A stretch of DNA of 64,000 bases from Hinthialibacter sp964556895 (lineage in GTDB: Bacteria; Hinthialibacterota; Hinthialibacteria; Hinthialibacterales; Hinthialibacteraceae): contig CAZKYC010000012.1 of the NCBI GenBank assembly GCA_964556895.1, positions 1-64,000 of the forward strand. Reading direction: 5' to 3'. Position numbers and translations under genes: made by a program. A model generated the notes under the pieces. It was not told the DNA's origin and did no database searches. It saw only the letters and a list, made by a program, of their open reading frames with translations. Of the stretch, positions 43,551 to 50,947 are shown piece by piece (within the stretch, counting starts at the first letter, position 1; every line of letters begins with the position of its first letter).

Positions 43551-44396
43551 TTAATCAACCTTTAACAAATCTTGAATGTAATTATCAGCCGACATGTGAA
43601 ACTTAATCGGCCCATCTGCCGCCCCTTCGACAAACTGTTTAATCAATGGGTCGGTCGGGTGTTCAAACTTCTTCGGCGGGCCTTCGGCGATGATCTTGCC
43701 TTCATGCAACATAATCATCTGGTCAGCGATTTTAAACGCGCTGTCCATGTGGTGAGTGACAACCACGGAGGTGATGTTCATCTTGCGCGACAGGTCTAAC
43801 ATCAAGTCATCAATCACCGCGGCTGTGATTGGGTCCAGCCCCGCTGAGGGTTCGTCGTAATAAACGATTCGCGGATCAAGCGCAATCGCCCGCGCCAAGC
43901 CCACACGCTTTTTCATCCCGCCTGATATCTGGGACGGCTTTAAATCTTCAAAGCCGCGCAACCCGACCAGTTCTAACTTCATCTTCACGATCATTTTGAT
44001 GATCTTGGGGTCGAGGTCTGTGTGTTCGACCAAAGGCAACGCCACATTGTCGCCGACGCTCATCGAATTAAACAACGCGCCGTTTTGAAAGAGGATGCCG
44101 AATTGTTTTCGGATCGGGTCGAGTTTGTCGTCATCCATCGGGGCGATATCGACCCCGTCATATAACACCTGGCCGCGCGTCGGCTTCATCACGCCGACCA
44201 TGATACGCAACAGGGTCGACTTGCCGCTGCCGCTGCCGCCGATGATGACCGTGGTCTTTCCCGTCGGGACCGAAAAGTTGATATCTTTTAAGACATGGCG
44301 CGGGCCAAAGGTCTTGGCCACATGGCGCACTTCGATCGACGGCGGCGGCGTTTCATCGCCCGCCATTGGATTGAGTATGGAAGCCATTTCATTCAT
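43551..44396 (-). CDS. mlaF: ABC transporter ATP-binding protein, MlaF type
   Basis: The 281-residue ATPase has Walker A GGSGSGKSTLLRIM, the MlaF-like Q-loop FQNGALFNSMSV, signature SGGMKKRVGLARAI, Walker B IVYYDEPSAGLDPI and H-loop VVTHHM. The FNSMSV and PSAGLDP words are typical of the MlaF/Ttg2A group that powers MCE lipid transporters. A C-terminal tail of about 30 residues (EHPTDPLIKQFVEG) matches MlaF and binds the regulator MlaB in other species. It is probably co-transcribed with mlaD. Confidence 0.94.
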   Translation of the reverse strand: MNEMASILNPMAGDETPPPSIEVRHVAKTFGPRHVLKDINFSVPTGKTTVIIGGSGSGKSTLLRIMVGVMKPTRGQVLYDGVDIAPMDDDKLDPIRKQFGILFQNGALFNSMSVGDNVALPLVEHTDLDPKIIKMIVKMKLELVGLRGFEDLKPSQISGGMKKRVGLARAIALDPRIVYYDEPSAGLDPITAAVIDDLMLDLSRKMNITSVVVTHHMDSAFKIADQMIMLHEGKIIAEGPPKKFEHPTDPLIKQFVEGAADGPIKFHMSADNYIQDLLKVD

Positions 44397-44548
44397 ACGA
44401 GGTCAAATCGTACTCGCATTTGGCAAAATCAAGAATACTCGATTCCATTTTATCTGTTCTGTATCAATTCTGGCAAAGCCAAACCATCTCAATTCAATTA
44501 GGCTTTAGAAGAAAAAAAAGACCTGTTGAATACAACCAGCCATAACTA

Positions 44549-44626
44549 GCATGGGCGCGTCTCTGGGAGCGCCTGAGAAAATGGGCCTGAAAGCCCGCAC
44601 GCAAGCGAACAGAGATGCGCCCATGC
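44549..44626 (+). repeat. Palindromic core repeat, stand-alone copy
   Basis: This copy is 78 bp long. The arms GCATGGGCGCGTCTCT and AGAGATGCGCCCATGC pair at 15 of 16 positions. The centre keeps GAGCGCCTG and the inner hairpin GGGCCTGAAAGCCC, close to the copy at 3104. It lies in the spacer between mlaF and the PH-domain gene. The longer flanks of the 254-bp element are absent. Confidence 0.9.
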
Positions 44627-44660
44627 TGATCACAACAACTATGTAAATTTGAGATGCCTG

Positions 44661-45131
44661 TTAATTCAACACAGGAAGGCTGATGGATGACACGCGTTTC
44701 TTTTCATGGGTGGCCTCAACCGCGTCTCTGATTCGCTTCAATTCTTCTCCGCTCATCATGACGCCGATGTAGCGAACCGGCGGGGTGTAATCATCGGTAG
44801 GATAAAATATAACGTCAGCTTTTCCTGACGAGCTCGATGGCTGTGACTCGACTGAGCGCACACGATAAATTTCAAGGATGCGGTTCTCTCTCTCAAAATG
44901 GTCGTTGCGAATCTGAATATACCGCTTTGTCACAAGATACTCGGTTGTGTTGTTTTTCGACCAGATGCGATAAGCAAACCATAGTGGAACCACCAGCCAG
45001 AACAATAACCAACAAAGCGTCATGGCCGGAGCAATAGCGTCAAATGATGGCGCGCCTTTCCAAATCAATTGATCATTCGACAAAGGCTCGCGCGTCGGGG
45101 CGTCGTCTTTTTGTGGAAAAAAATGAGACAT
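44661..45131 (-). CDS. Membrane protein with bacterial PH domain
   Basis: The 156-residue protein has one or two hydrophobic segments (about 35-53), then a bacterial Pleckstrin-homology (YdbS/DUF304-like) domain with TEYLVTKRYIQIRNDHFERE and the strand YRVRSVESQPSSSS. The N-terminus has NDQLIWKGAPSF, the usual lead-in of this family. Function in the family is unknown, and a membrane-associated structural or stress role is assumed. It lies between two copies of the palindromic core repeat. Confidence 0.82.
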   Translation of the reverse strand: MSHFFPQKDDAPTREPLSNDQLIWKGAPSFDAIAPAMTLCWLLFWLVVPLWFAYRIWSKNNTTEYLVTKRYIQIRNDHFERENRILEIYRVRSVESQPSSSSGKADVIFYPTDDYTPPVRYIGVMMSGEELKRIRDAVEATHEKKRVSSISLPVLN

Positions 45132-45232
45132 CTCAGATCATGTTTTCTTTCAATGGATTTAGACGATCTCTCAAAAATAGAGATTGGTTTTTTATGAAGC
45201 CGCGAGGCATCAATTAGCGAAAAACCAATATA

Positions 45233-45308
45233 GGCATGGGTGCAACTCTAGGAGCGCCTGTGCTTCTAAGCGGAGCAGCGCTGAAGCGAATAGAGTTATA
45301 CACATGCC
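45233..45308 (+). repeat. Palindromic core repeat, stand-alone copy
   Basis: This copy is 76 bp long. The arms GGCATGGGTGCAACTCT and AGAGTTATACACATGCC pair at 14 of 17 positions. The centre has GAGCGCCTGTGC and GCGGAGCAGCGCTGAAGCGA. It lies in the 311-bp spacer between the PH-domain gene and the M23 peptidase gene, which also holds the 24-bp repeat at 45412 and nothing else I can name. Confidence 0.85.
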
Positions 45309-45411
45309 GCTCGCTGCAAAACGATCGTATTTTTTGAGATGACGTCTAGATACAAAACCATATCCAGATCAGTCTATGCGGTAAAGATCAAAAACCTGTT
45401 TATTGCGAATT

Positions 45412-45435
45412 GGAGGGCGAGGCTCCCGCCGAGCC
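45412..45435 (+). repeat. 24-bp dispersed repeat, copy B
   Basis: Identical, in reverse complement, to 29409-29432. It lies immediately past the 3' end of the M23 peptidase gene, whose stop codon is at 45443. Confidence 0.7.
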
Positions 45436-45442
45436 ACACAAA

Positions 45443-46657
45443 TTATCGCTGCGCAATCGAATGTGACGGTAAGAAGCCCATCGGGTCAACCGGTTCGCCG
45501 TGTTTCATCACTTCGAGATGAAGATGAGGCCCGGTCGCTTTACCGGTCTGGCCTGACAGCCCAACCGGTTGGCCCGCATTGATTGGGTCGCCCGCTTCGA
45601 CAAGTCGCTCTGAAAGATGGGCGTATCGTGAAACCAGGCCGTTGCCATGGTCGACGTCTACCACATGGCCGTATCCGTTCTGTTCACCCGAAAAGACCAC
45701 AACGCCGTCTTGAATCGGTTTGATTGGAGTGCCGACCTGAACGCCAATATCGATGCCATTGTGCTGTTTCCATTCGCCGTCAATCGGGTGGTGACGCATG
45801 CCAAACCCAGACGTAATCGGCCCATGCGCAGGCATTTGAATATCGTCGTTCATTACAAGAGACTTATCAGAATCACGGCGGGCGATTACAAACTCCTGAA
45901 TCGGGCTGAGGTCTAATGTCTGCCCCGCGAGAATACGGTTCGGGTTTGATAGCCCATTGGCCGCAGACATAACGCCGACCAAGCGATAGATGTCACGCGT
46001 TGAAAAATCAATTTGCTGGTCTTGCAGCGTATCCGCCACGATTTGAGACAGCGTATCGCCTCGCTGAATGGAATAGGTCGAGTTCATCGGCTGCCAGTTT
46101 TGCTCTTCGAGTTCTGGCTCCGAAGCGGGAGTGACAGGTTCACTCGTAATTGACGGCGCTGCATTCGCATGTTCAAGCGGTTCAAACTGGTAGTCTGCTG
46201 GCTTGCCCGGTGAGGTTGTCACTTCATCCACTTGTTTTGGCCCCTGAAACGCGCTCCACAACTGTTCATTTTGTGGAGACGCCATTTCGAGCCCTGGCGC
46301 GGGATTGTCGTGTGAGTGAATGACAGTATGAGTAACTGATGAGGCTGATTGACTGGCTTCGGACAAAATATCCGCCAGTTGCTTTTTAAGCTCATCGACT
46401 GACTGCGTTAATTCTTCTTGTTCTTCATCAAACGATTCTCTCGATGAAACTGTCGCTGTTTGAATTAGCGGTTCAGACCCCGTCGCAGGCGTCAATAACG
46501 CATTGGGTTTTAACATCGATGAAGGCGCCTGGGTCGACGCTTGATCAAGAAGTTCTGAAAACGACGCTGGATTGGGCGGAACTACTCGGCCCCGGCTTGG
46601 CGGCGGTGTATTGAGTACGGGCGCCGTGTCTAATGGATTTAAATAAAAGTCCACCAT
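45443..46657 (-). CDS. LysM-containing M23 metallopeptidase
   Basis: GAGGAGG precedes the ATG at 46657, giving 404 residues. The N-terminal 190 residues are low-complexity and Ser/Pro/Glu-rich with a short coiled coil. A LysM domain follows (about 205-262, YSIQRGDTLSQIVAD to ILAGQTLDLS), then an M23 endopeptidase domain (about 285-400). Zinc ligands are visible in GMRHHPIDGEW, HNGIDIG and the HLHLEV motif, so the enzyme should be active on peptidoglycan cross-links. No clear signal peptide is seen, so export may depend on another route, as for flagellum-linked hydrolases. Confidence 0.9.
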   Translation of the reverse strand: MVDFYLNPLDTAPVLNTPPPSRGRVVPPNPASFSELLDQASTQAPSSMLKPNALLTPATGSEPLIQTATVSSRESFDEEQEELTQSVDELKKQLADILSEASQSASSVTHTVIHSHDNPAPGLEMASPQNEQLWSAFQGPKQVDEVTTSPGKPADYQFEPLEHANAAPSITSEPVTPASEPELEEQNWQPMNSTYSIQRGDTLSQIVADTLQDQQIDFSTRDIYRLVGVMSAANGLSNPNRILAGQTLDLSPIQEFVIARRDSDKSLVMNDDIQMPAHGPITSGFGMRHHPIDGEWKQHNGIDIGVQVGTPIKPIQDGVVVFSGEQNGYGHVVDVDHGNGLVSRYAHLSERLVEAGDPINAGQPVGLSGQTGKATGPHLHLEVMKHGEPVDPMGFLPSHSIAQR

Positions 46658-46890
46658 TGTGTACCTCCTCGGCCCTCTTATTTCGACTGCATACAATACA
46701 ATAACAGACAGTATTTTTGAATTTACGCAATGAGCGTTCCAAACTAAATGGATTTGATCATAAAAATGATTTGAAAGATGTAAGATACTCAAAATAAATA
46801 GGTTATGAAAAAAAACGTCTATTCAGAAGTTATTGAAACGAACGATGGTTGGAAGGAACAACAAGTGACAAGGCGGCAAAAAGCGCCGCT

Positions 46891-47946
46891 TTAATCGATT
46901 TCACCGTTTGGCTCAATGATGGCTTTCACAACCATTGAGTCATGCATCTGCTCAAACCCATCTTGCCACTTTTCGATAGGAAATTTGGCGCTTATCAGCG
47001 GAGACGCGTCAATGCTGCCCGACGCCATCATCTTGATGACCCGCTCCCAGATTTCCCAATTATGGCTAAACGCGCCCTGCAGTCGGACCTCTTTATGCAC
47101 CAATGGATCAAGTGAGAAGTTATAAACGCCTGGCCCCCAGCCGACTCTGACGATATCGCCGCCAGGGCGAACGATATCGATAGCGTCTTTGAGGGATGCG
47201 TTACTACCTGAGGCGTCAATGACAACTTCTAACCCCATGCCGTCGCCAATTTCTCTGACTTGTTCGCGTAACGACCCTTTATCAATCATGACTAGGTGTG
47301 TAGCGCCTAATTTCGCCCCCAATTGTAAGCGCTCCTGGTCTTTCCAGAGGCCAGTGAGCAAGATGGGGTTCGCTCCACTGCGTTTCGCAATTTGTACGCA
47401 TAACAGTCCAACCGTACCACTGCCTAAAATAGCCACTGTCATCCCGGCGCGAATCTTGGCGTGGTGAGAAACGGCGTGATAGGCAACACAGGCAGGTTCG
47501 CATAACGCCGCCAGGCTTAATGGAATTGATTTGGGGATACGGTGCAAACACCGGGCGGGCACCTCAACCAATTGCGCCAAACCGCCGTTCTTTCCTTGCC
47601 CAAAGCCAATTCGATGAGGACAAAGATGGTATTGGCCTGTTCGGCAAAAGTGGCATTCGCCGCAGATAAAGGCCGCGGTTTCAGAGACCACGCGGTCTCC
47701 TGGAGCAAATTCTGTTACACCCGGGCCGACGTCATCAATCACCCCGCTAAATTCATGGCACATCACCACAGGGATTTGTACGGGCCAACTGTGCTCATTC
47801 AGATATTGGTGGACGTCTGTACCGCATATGCCCACCGCCGCCACACGCAACAAAACATGGCCGGGTTGAATAATTGGCGTTTCAATTTCGCGTAATTCTA
47901 CAGCTCTCTCGCGAAGCGCATATTGAACGACAGCGGGCTGAATCAA
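46891..47946 (-). CDS. Zinc-dependent medium-chain alcohol/polyol dehydrogenase
   Basis: The 351-residue enzyme belongs to the sorbitol/threonine dehydrogenase branch. The catalytic zinc site is GICGTDVHQ and the Glu-containing CHEFSG, where the usual GHE reads CHE. Structural zinc cysteines are in CGECHFCRTGQYHLC. The NAD-binding loop is ILGSGTVGLLCVQ. The start is uncertain: TTG at 47946 follows GGAG at 6 bp, while another TTG at 47958 extends it by four residues. The substrate is likely a sugar alcohol or amino alcohol. It is monocistronic, with a GC-rich hairpin around its stop codon. Confidence 0.9.
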   Translation of the reverse strand: MIQPAVVQYALRERAVELREIETPIIQPGHVLLRVAAVGICGTDVHQYLNEHSWPVQIPVVMCHEFSGVIDDVGPGVTEFAPGDRVVSETAAFICGECHFCRTGQYHLCPHRIGFGQGKNGGLAQLVEVPARCLHRIPKSIPLSLAALCEPACVAYHAVSHHAKIRAGMTVAILGSGTVGLLCVQIAKRSGANPILLTGLWKDQERLQLGAKLGATHLVMIDKGSLREQVREIGDGMGLEVVIDASGSNASLKDAIDIVRPGGDIVRVGWGPGVYNFSLDPLVHKEVRLQGAFSHNWEIWERVIKMMASGSIDASPLISAKFPIEKWQDGFEQMHDSMVVKAIIEPNGEID

Positions 47947-48099
47947 CTTGGTCTCCAAGGTTTACATTTGCATCATAGTAATACGCCAATACTGAAAAAT
48001 AAATACAAATCCACCGTTAAACACAGATTTCTTGATTGAAACAGTGATAGAATATGGTATGTTAGTAAATCCTCATGATCATAAACAAGGAGGTAATGA

Positions 48100-48465
48100 T
48101 TGCCTGGACGCACTGTATTGCTAATTGAAGACAACGAAATGGTGATTGACGTCGCCAGTATGATGTTGAACCGCTTGGACTGTGAGGTTGTGGTCGCTAA
48201 AACGGGCGCTGAAGCCGTTATAACCATACAAAACCAGCCGGACACGTTCGACATCCTTATTGTTGATTACAATCTGCCAGATATTACTGCGGTTGAATGT
48301 TTAACCGAACTACGAAATTACTCCAACACCCCGGCCATACTCTCAAGTGGTTCAGGAAACCCGATCAGCAAAAGTAAAAACGAATCATTAAACATTGTCG
48401 CGTCTCTCAACAAACCGTTTTCACTCACTCAATTAGAAGAACTCATCAACAAAATCATCCAATAA
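48100..48465 (+). CDS. Stand-alone response regulator receiver domain
   Basis: The 121-residue protein is a CheY-like receiver with no output domain. It shows the acidic pair in LLIEDNEMV, the phospho-acceptor Asp in ILIVDYNLPD and the Lys of SLNKPFSL. The usual Thr/Ser switch appears in ILSSGSGN. It starts with TTG after an excellent AAGGAGG site (6-bp spacing), so the TTG is the true start. Its stop codon lies inside the direct repeat CCAATAAAAAAG created by the adjoining mobile element. No kinase gene is adjacent. Confidence 0.92.
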   Translation: MPGRTVLLIEDNEMVIDVASMMLNRLDCEVVVAKTGAEAVITIQNQPDTFDILIVDYNLPDITAVECLTELRNYSNTPAILSSGSGNPISKSKNESLNIVASLNKPFSLTQLEELINKIIQ

Positions 48466-48470
48466 AAAAG
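48459..48470 (+). other. Left target-site duplication (12 bp)
   Basis: CCAATAAAAAAG, identical to 48827-48838. It contains the stop codon of the response regulator (TAA at 48463). The two copies bracket the element at 48471-48826. Confidence 0.75.
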
Positions 48471-48564
48471 GTTCTTCCGATATTTGAGTACTTCCCTTGC
48501 TGGATAACCTGGGATTGGGGCAAAAAACGATATACGTCCTATCAATAATAGACAATCCAACTCA

Positions 48565-48640
48565 GGCATGGGTGCAACTCAGGGAGCGCCTGTGCAAAAA
48601 GGCGGAGCCGCACTGAAGCGAGCAGAGTTGTACCCATGCC
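48565..48640 (+). repeat. Palindromic core repeat inside the 254-bp element
   Basis: This copy is 76 bp long. The arms GGCATGGGTGCAACTCA and AGAGTTGTACCCATGCC pair at 15 of 17 positions, one mismatch being a potential G-U pair in RNA. The centre has GTGC/GCAC around GGCGGAGCC. Confidence 0.9.
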
Positions 48641-48688
48641 AAATACAACGGTAAAAAATCATCCTTGAGATCGTGTCTGGAACTTTTA

Positions 48689-48787
48689 TAGTGGTTGCCA
48701 GAATTATGTGCGGATTGAGTTTACATAACTGTATCTATCGCTGAGCCCTTCGGGCGCGCTTTACGCACATTTTTTTGACAAACGCTC
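48689..48787 (+). mobile_element. 99-bp MITE at a duplicated TA
   Basis: The element has 24-bp imperfect terminal inverted repeats, left TAGTGGTTGCCAGAATTATG..., right end inverted GAGCGTTTGTCAAAAAAATG..., matching at 17 of 24 positions without gaps and both ending in ATGTGCG. TA lies on each side (48687-48688 and 48788-48789). The element at 58561 shows the same site without the insertion (GTTTTAATTC). A TA duplication with such ends is the mark of IS630/Tc1-mariner-type transposition. Confidence 0.85.
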
Positions 48788-48826
48788 TAATTCAATTTGA
48801 GAGAACGTATCCAAATCCCGGATGAG

Positions 48827-48864
48827 CCAATAAAAAAGCCCTCAAGGTTTGAGGGCTTTTTTTG
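48827..48864 (+). terminator. Right target-site duplication and bidirectional terminator
   Basis: The duplicated CCAATAAAAAAG (48827-48838) runs into the stem AAAGCCCTCAA/TTGAGGGCTTT (48836-48846 and 48850-48860), which is followed by TTTT. It has A-runs before and T-runs after, so it serves both the response regulator (plus strand) and rplS (minus strand). Before the insertion it lay directly after the response regulator stop codon. Confidence 0.85.
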
Positions 48865-48881
48865 ATTATGGTTTGAATTGG

Positions 48882-49313
48882 CTATTTTGCGGCTTTCTTT
48901 TTGGCCCGCTTGGCCTTTTTTACTTTGGCGACTTCACCCATCTTGGCCAAATCTTCGCGTAAATGCTTTTGGCGCGCTTTAATGCGGGTGCCTTTGCCGA
49001 CTCGTTCGCGCAGATAATAGAGTTTCGCGCGGCGAACATGGCCGCGGCGAACCACGCTGATCGACTCAATCTTTGGGGAATGGATGGGGAAATTACGCTC
49101 AACGCCAACGCCGAACGAGATTTTTCGCACCGTGAAGGTTTCGCTGAGACCACCGCCAGAGCGGGCGATGACGACGCCTTCAAATACCTGAATACGTTCT
49201 TTCTCGCCTTCAATAACCCGTGTGTTGACTTTCACGGTGTCGCCGGGCTGAAAGTGAGGCAGATTCTGTTTCTTTTGGCTTTCTTCAAACGCCTTTAAGC
49301 CTGGATGTTCCAT
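48882..49313 (-). CDS. rplS: 50S ribosomal protein L19
   Basis: The ATG at 49313 gives 143 residues starting MEHPGLKAFEESQKK. The L19 core includes FQPGDTVKVNTRVIEGEKER, VFEGVVIARSGGGLSETFTV, ERNFPIHSPKIESISVVRRG and AKLYYLRERVGKGTRIK. L19 sits at the 30S-50S interface. The C-terminal 25 residues are an extra Lys/Ala-rich tail beyond the usual 115-120 residues. GGAGG lies 11 bp upstream. In most bacteria rplS follows trmD directly; here an opposite-strand gene and a MITE lie between. Confidence 0.97.
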   Translation of the reverse strand: MEHPGLKAFEESQKKQNLPHFQPGDTVKVNTRVIEGEKERIQVFEGVVIARSGGGLSETFTVRKISFGVGVERNFPIHSPKIESISVVRRGHVRRAKLYYLRERVGKGTRIKARQKHLREDLAKMGEVAKVKKAKRAKKKAAK

Positions 49314-49437
49314 GATTGATTCGTCCTCCAACGCTTGGCCCAGATACAAGACTATGGGCGCACAAGACGGTGATTATACTCTAAAACTAAGATTTTCAAA
49401 GGCTGTCAAGCGCTTTTCTGTAGCCAAACTGTTATTA

Positions 49438-49545
49438 TAGTAGTTGCCAGAATTATGTGCGGATTAAGCTTATGTAACTGTATCTATCGCTGTCCGCCGC
49501 GGCGGATACGGGCGCGCTTTACGCACATTTTTTTGACAAACACTC
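49438..49545 (+). mobile_element. 108-bp MITE, second copy
   Basis: It has the same ends and body as 48689-48787, flanked by TA at 49436-49437 and 49546-49547. It differs mainly in the central hairpin, where GTCCGCCGCGGCGGATAC replaces the shorter GAGCCCTTCGGG. It occupies the 304-bp spacer between the divergently transcribed rplS and methyltransferase genes, which otherwise must hold their promoters; I see no clear pair. Confidence 0.85.
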
Positions 49546-49617
49546 TAAGCTGACATAATCATAAATTATAGTAACTAGAACATGTATAGCCTGTAATTTA
49601 TATTACTTGAGAATTCT

Positions 49618-50397
49618 ATGAACAAACTAAGCCACCTAGACTCAGATGAACTTTCAAAACGAATTCAACAGGGCGAATCAATTAAGTCGATGGCTGAACA
49701 ATATGAGGTCAGCCCTCAGGAGTTGCTCGCCTTTTGCGGCAACCCATTTGTCTATTCCCAGGAGTGGTATGACTACGCCTACCACCAAAATGACTGCAAC
49801 TTAAACCGAAAAACCTTCGAAGAAGCACGGCAAGAATCAAGAGAAGCCGGTTATGAGGCTCGTTTACTAGAGTATTTATCAAAAATTACAATCCCGACCG
49901 CCCCAATCTATTGGCTAGAAATCGGTTGCCACTTGGGCATGACTGCCTGCACCGTATTAGAAAATTACCCAAATATTCAATCCATACACATGATCGACTT
50001 TAGTGTAGAATCAATCACATGGTGCCAAAAGAATTTCCCCTATCAAGATCGTGCCGTGATCTGGCCAAGCAGCTGCAGCGACATTCAATTTCCAAATGTT
50101 GATTTATCCAACCGATACCATGTCGTCTCGTGTTTAGACGTGACAGAACATTTACCTGAAGACATTTACCAAAAAACAGTGACAGAAATAACCCGTGTGC
50201 TTCGCCCGTATGGATTGGCTTTAGTCCAACAAGGCACAATACCAATCCCAAGCCACATCAATGTGAAAAAAGAGACGGAGATCATTAGTGATTTTGAAGA
50301 TAAAGGGTTTGAGACGGTCAAGTCAATCGCCTATCGCGAAAAAAGCACGTTCATGCATGTATTTAGAAAATCAAGGCAAACCCTCACCGTTCAGTGA
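49618..50397 (+). CDS. SAM-dependent class I methyltransferase
   Basis: The 259-residue protein has a short helical N-terminus (residues 5-40, GESIKSMAEQYEVSPQELL, which resembles a small helix-turn-helix). A class I Rossmann methyltransferase fold follows, with motif I WLEIGCHLGMTACTVLE (about 97-113), IHMIDFSVESI, and LDVTEHLPEDIYQKTVTEI before the ITRVLRPYG strand. The substrate is unknown. The gene is poorer in G+C than its neighbours, lies on the opposite strand within the ffh-trmD-rplS block, and overlaps the SPOUT gene by 14 bp at their 3' ends, suggesting a later insertion. Confidence 0.85.
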   Translation: MNKLSHLDSDELSKRIQQGESIKSMAEQYEVSPQELLAFCGNPFVYSQEWYDYAYHQNDCNLNRKTFEEARQESREAGYEARLLEYLSKITIPTAPIYWLEIGCHLGMTACTVLENYPNIQSIHMIDFSVESITWCQKNFPYQDRAVIWPSSCSDIQFPNVDLSNRYHVVSCLDVTEHLPEDIYQKTVTEITRVLRPYGLALVQQGTIPIPSHINVKKETEIISDFEDKGFETVKSIAYREKSTFMHVFRKSRQTLTVQ

Positions 50398-50947
50398 GCA
50401 GCCGGTCAAGAATAATCGCCGCGGCGCTGCGAACCGAAAGGTGGTTGTATTCCGTCGGGCCAGTGATTGGCTCTAACACAAGATCGCACTTCTCAAGAAA
50501 CGCGTCGATCAACCCCCATCCCGTTCCAAAAAGAATAAGATATGGGCGGTCATCCTCTTGTAAATTATTGCGGACTGATTGAAACGATACCGAATCTTCT
50601 CTCTTTCGCGCTGTGGTCGCCACTAGGATGGGCCTGCAGCCGCACTCCTCCTCAATCATCGCAATTCCATCTTCGAGATGGTCGACAATATGACAGATAG
50701 AGAGCGCATCGGTGCGAGTGCGGTTGTATTGGGCCCCATAATCGCTGCGCCAAAAGCCGACCACGCGCTTGGCCAGGTGTTGCATGGTGTGCATAGGATT
50801 GACGACATAATACCCTTTAACGCCAAAGGTGTGGCAACTGCGGGCGATGTCATGCAGGTCTAGGGGAGTAATCGAGGTGGTGATGACTTCTCCATCTTTT
50901 TTGTAGACCGGGTAATGAAGTAATGCGGTGTAAATCGGGGCGGTCAT
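50384..50947 (-). CDS. SPOUT-type RNA methyltransferase (Methyltrn_RNA_4 family)
   Basis: The 187-residue protein matches the knotted RNA methyltransferase family that often follows trmD in Desulfobacterota-like genomes. It shows YTALLHYPVYKKDGEVITTS at the start, SITPLDLHDIARSCHTFGVK, VVNPMHTMQHLAKRV, and the SAM-binding knot LILFGTGWGLIDAFLEKCD near residue 140. The ATG overlaps the trmD stop codon (ATGA), so the two are translationally coupled. Its RNA target is not known. Confidence 0.88.
   Translation of the reverse strand: MTAPIYTALLHYPVYKKDGEVITTSITPLDLHDIARSCHTFGVKGYYVVNPMHTMQHLAKRVVGFWRSDYGAQYNRTRTDALSICHIVDHLEDGIAMIEEECGCRPILVATTARKREDSVSFQSVRNNLQEDDRPYLILFGTGWGLIDAFLEKCDLVLEPITGPTEYNHLSVRSAAAIILDRLLTER

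Larger units (their letters stand above)
48471..48826 (+). mobile_element. ~254-bp repeat element carrying a nested 99-bp MITE
   Basis: The element starts GTTCTTCCGATATTTGAG and ends CCCGGATGAG, with weakly related ends (GATATTTGAGTACTT versus GATTTGGATACTT in inverted form). It matches 58561-58813 along its whole length, apart from a 101-bp insertion (MITE at 48689-48787 plus one TA). Its centre is the palindromic core at 48565. There is no open reading frame. The 12-bp direct repeat around it suggests transposition by an enzyme encoded elsewhere. It separates the response regulator stop codon from its terminator. Confidence 0.85.

Noticed and set aside
46805..46894. Small plus-strand ORF (29 aa) starting in an A-run
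   Set aside because: No ribosome-binding site, no hydrophobic or domain pattern, and it overlaps the hairpin and 3' end of the alcohol dehydrogenase gene.
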